Shown: positions 61,215 to 64,000 of the stretch, piece after piece
Position numbering within the stretch: position 1 is the stretch's first letter
Layout: each line of letters starts with the position of its first letter
NCBI RefSeq assembly: GCF_021278965.1
Contig: NZ_CP065589.1
Coordinates: forward strand, 4,159,001-4,223,000
DNA: 64,000 nt
Source: Chryseobacterium capnotolerans
Lineage (GTDB): Bacteria > Bacteroidota > Bacteroidia > Flavobacteriales > Weeksellaceae
Direction: 5' to 3'
Notes under the pieces: model-generated
The model's database searches: none
The model's input: only the letters and a program-made list of their open reading frames with translations
Told to the model about the DNA's origin: nothing
Translations under genes and position numbers: made by a program

Positions 61215-64000
61215 ATGCAAAATTCTTATACAGTCATCAATGCTTCAGCCGGATCCGGGAAAACTTATGCTCTGGTTCAACGGCTTCTGATGATCTGTCT
61301 CAGATATCCTAATCAACAGCAATCGATCAGGAATATTCTGGCTCTGACCTTTACGAACAAGGCAGCTAATGAGATGAAAGAAAGAATTTTGTCCTGGCTT
61401 GGAAATTTTTCAGCTGGTAATTACGCTGAGAATCCTGATCTTAAAAATATTCAGAAAGCTTTTGAAGAACAGGGATTAAAAATTACGATTGATGAGCTGC
61501 ATCATCGTTCAAAAAGACTGCTGGATCATATTCTTCATAATTACTCTACTTTAAATATCGGAACAATTGACCGTTTTAATTCAAGATTGGTAAGAAGCTT
61601 TTCTTATGAATTGGGACTGGCAAAAAATTTCAATCTGGAAATTGAAGCAGAACCTTTTCTGATTGAAGCGGTGGATAAAATGCTGGATCAGATTGGCGAG
61701 AATGAAAACATCTCTAATTCTTTCATGGATTACGTGGATTACAGCCTTGAAAACAATGAAAGAATCAATCTTAATAAAAGCCTTTATGATTCTGCCAAAG
61801 AGTTTGTAAAAGATATTCACTATGAGCATTTGAAAAGCAACCAGAGCTTTGATGATACCAATTATGAAAATATCAAAAACGGACTTCGTAAAGAGATTGT
61901 TCTGAATAAAAAACAGGCCGCAGAACTTGCAGCCAGCTCTATTGAATTATTCAAATCCCGGAATATTGAGATTGAAGATTTTGCTCAGGGAAAAAATGGA
62001 ATCGGTGGCTTCTTTACCAAAGTTATTGATTTTTACCAACAGAAAAGACCTGGTTTTCCTTTTCCTACAACACAGGAAGAATCTGTCATCAATAATTACA
62101 GAAAGGGAGCTTCTTCAAAATCTAAACATAAGGAATCTGAAATTTTTGAAATTCTGGATCAGCTTATTGAAAACAGAATGAAACTAATTATCCTGTACAT
62201 TGAGACCCAAAAGAAGGAGAAAGTTTTATCCGCTCTGCTTCCTTTAAAGGTCAATAAGGATATACAGGATGAACTTAAAAAGATTGAGGAAGAAAATGAC
62301 CTTGTTCTTCTTTCAAAGTTTAATATTCTTATCAATGAAAATCTTAAAAATGAGCCATCAGCCTTTATTTATGAAAAAGTAGGAGCGCAGTTTCAGCATT
62401 ACTTCTTTGATGAGTTTCAGGATACTTCAGAATTACAGTGGCAAAACTTTGTGCCGCTAAGAGATCATAGTGTTTCCACAGAATATACGTCTTTTACTTT
62501 AGTAGGAGATCCTAAACAGAGTATCTACAGGTTCCGTGGCGGGGAAAGTAAGCTGATGCTGGATATCATCAACAAAAAGAGTTTTCTCCTAAAGAAGCCG
62601 ATCTTCTTGTTCTTAAAGACAACTGGAGAAGTGCAAGAAATATTGTACAGTTCAATAATGAGCTCTATCAGTACCATTCTCTGGAACTGGAAGAGGAGCA
62701 TAAAAATATATTCGGGACGGACGCCGAACAAACTCCAAAATCGAAGATTGACGGACGGGTAAAAGTAAATCTAATCGAAAACCTTACCAACGAAGAGTTT
62801 TATGATGACACCTCAGAAAGCATGCGGAAAGATATTCAGGAGTCTCTAGACAATGGCTTTAAGTTTTCTGATATTACCATTCTTTGCCGCGGAAATTTTG
62901 ATATTTTCAGTTATTCTCAAAAGCTGGGAAATTTAAAGGTCAATTACCAAGGCGAAGAAACTAATATTAAAACGATCTCTGATAAAGGGCTTACCTTGGA
63001 GCTTTCCAATACATTGAAAGCTGTTATTGAGTTTTTAAGATGGGAAATCAATCCGAAGAATAAGCCTTGCCTGATTATGATGATGTATTACCTGAATACA
63101 TTAGGAAAAATTCAGATGGCGGATTTCACACTTGAAATGAAGGAAATCCTGAATATTGAAGGTCATGAGGAAATACTTCAGTTTATCCAACAGAAGTACT
63201 CATTGCAATTAAGACAGGATCATTTCCCGAGATTTAATCTTTATAATTTTATAGAGTATTATATCAATGAATTTTCAGTGGAAAATAAGGAAACAGACTT
63301 CCTTCTGAACTTTTTGGAAATGCTTTTCAATTTTACACAAAATGCAGGAGCAAGTACTAAGGAGTTTTTAAAATACTGGGATGAAGAAGCTTCTTCTTAC
63401 ACCATTCAGGCTTCAGAAAATATTGATGCCATTCAGATCATGACGATTCACAAATCTAAAGGGCTGGAGTTCCCTATCGTTTTTATTCCTATGATGAACA
63501 AAAACCGGGATAGTGAATTTACCAACTGGTTTGAGACCAATGAAAGTGATGCTCTAAAATCGGTCAATATTAATCAATTCAATAAGAATCTTGAAGTCTA
63601 TGATGAGGAAATTCAAAAATTCAATAAAAAGAATTCTTACAAAAATCTGATTGACAGATTGTGTTTACAGTATGTAGCGACAACAAGACCCGTTGAACAA
63701 TTGTTTTTCTATCTGCAGAAGGCTAATAAAACCTCAAATAACCTGGAGCTGTTAGAATTTATTCAGACCAAAAATACTGAAAATCTGGATTCATTTGACC
63801 TGTATGAAGTGAAACCTGAAATGTTGAAAAAACATTCAAAGACGAAGACATCATCTTTTAAGACCCAAAATATCCAGAATCTGAAAAATGTAAATGAAAA
63901 AAGTACTTCGATCAAAATTGCCACTCCATCCAAAAACTATCAGGTTCGGAACGAGAAAGTAAGGATCGGGCTTTTCGTACATGAGCTTTTATCTAAAATC
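61215..64000 (+). CDS. UvrD/AddA-like helicase (3' end outside window), frameshifted
   Basis: An SF1A DNA helicase of the AddA/RecB type. Motif I NASAGSGKTYAL, motif Ia ALTFTNKAANEMKERI, a long inserted helical domain, motif II FFDEFQDTS and motif III LVGDPKQSIYRFRGG. The frame breaks in the A-run at 62574-62578; one more A gives INKKEFSPKEADLLVLKDNW, and the reading frame then stays open to the window end. Later motifs are present after correction: IQIMTIHKSKGLEF (V) and LQYVATTRP (VI). Any nuclease domain would lie beyond 64000. Probably part of double-strand break repair. Confidence 0.9.

Overview
The window looks like chromosome of a Chryseobacterium-like member of the Flavobacteriia (Bacteroidota). 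It is AT-rich, and starts generally lack a Shine-Dalgarno sequence. Promoter candidates resemble the Bacteroidota TTTG / TAnnTTTG type. The gene families are typical of flavobacteria: BshA (bacillithiol), DUF4254, DUF4292, DUF2851, GH92, SIMPL, TonB-receptor-like outer-membrane proteins, secreted M1 and M43 peptidases, and Cys-rich peptides with a double-glycine leader. No rRNA, tRNA, CRISPR array, integrase or prophage gene was seen.

1-810: end of a DUF4241 gene and a 53-residue Cys-rich leader peptide. 810-17050 (minus strand): a phenylacetate degradation (paa) operon read from paaK at 16197 to paaZ at 810. The order is K, E, A, B, C, alpha/beta hydrolase, D, G, four-helix-bundle ORF, H, 105-residue unknown, I, J, Y, REP-associated transposase, esterase, Z. 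A TetR-type regulator gene lies upstream. PaaK makes phenylacetyl-CoA, PaaABCDE epoxidises it, PaaG isomerises it, PaaZ opens the ring and oxidises the aldehyde, and PaaH and PaaJ complete beta-oxidation. PaaI and PaaY are housekeeping thioesterases. A separate PaaF is not present. Most gene junctions carry short A/T-rich inverted repeats built from an ATTTGAAAAT word. At one junction the repeat arms enclose the four-helix-bundle ORF.

17412-20005: clpB. 20180-23134: a second Cys-rich leader peptide, then a four-gene unit of unknown soluble protein, multi-spanning membrane protein, NarL-type histidine kinase and response regulator. 23379-25822: tandem duplicate secreted M43 metalloprotease lipoproteins. 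25931-40550: envelope genes (PAP2 phosphatase with barrel-like C-terminus, two M1 peptidases, an outer-membrane beta-barrel receptor, a secreted EEP phosphodiesterase, a dienoyl-CoA-reductase-type SDR, DUF1573) and two OmpR-type two-component systems. Each OmpR-type system sits beside an array of about 11-bp phased (G)TTAA direct repeats in a divergent promoter region.

40627-51768: GH92 mannosidase, dihydroorotase, then a run of flippase, sugar nucleotidyltransferase, DUF4292 lipoprotein, EnvC-like M23 factor, TatA, DUF4254, lipoprotein and RibA. 52062-57632: a lipoprotein, GH3 hexosaminidase, BshA, DUF2851, a PspC-like membrane protein and a GNAT acetyltransferase. 57762-61031 (minus): SIMPL protein and three tandem paralogous secreted proteins with a carboxypeptidase-like regulatory domain. 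61215 to the end: an incomplete AddA/RecB-like UvrD helicase.

At least six genes (alpha/beta hydrolase, clpB, first M43 protease, PAP2, EnvC-like, UvrD helicase) are broken by a single-base length error in an A or T homopolymer. Restoring one base gives a full-length protein in every complete case. Because clpB is among them, uncorrected sequencing errors are the simplest explanation, and these genes are annotated here at full length with the frameshift noted.
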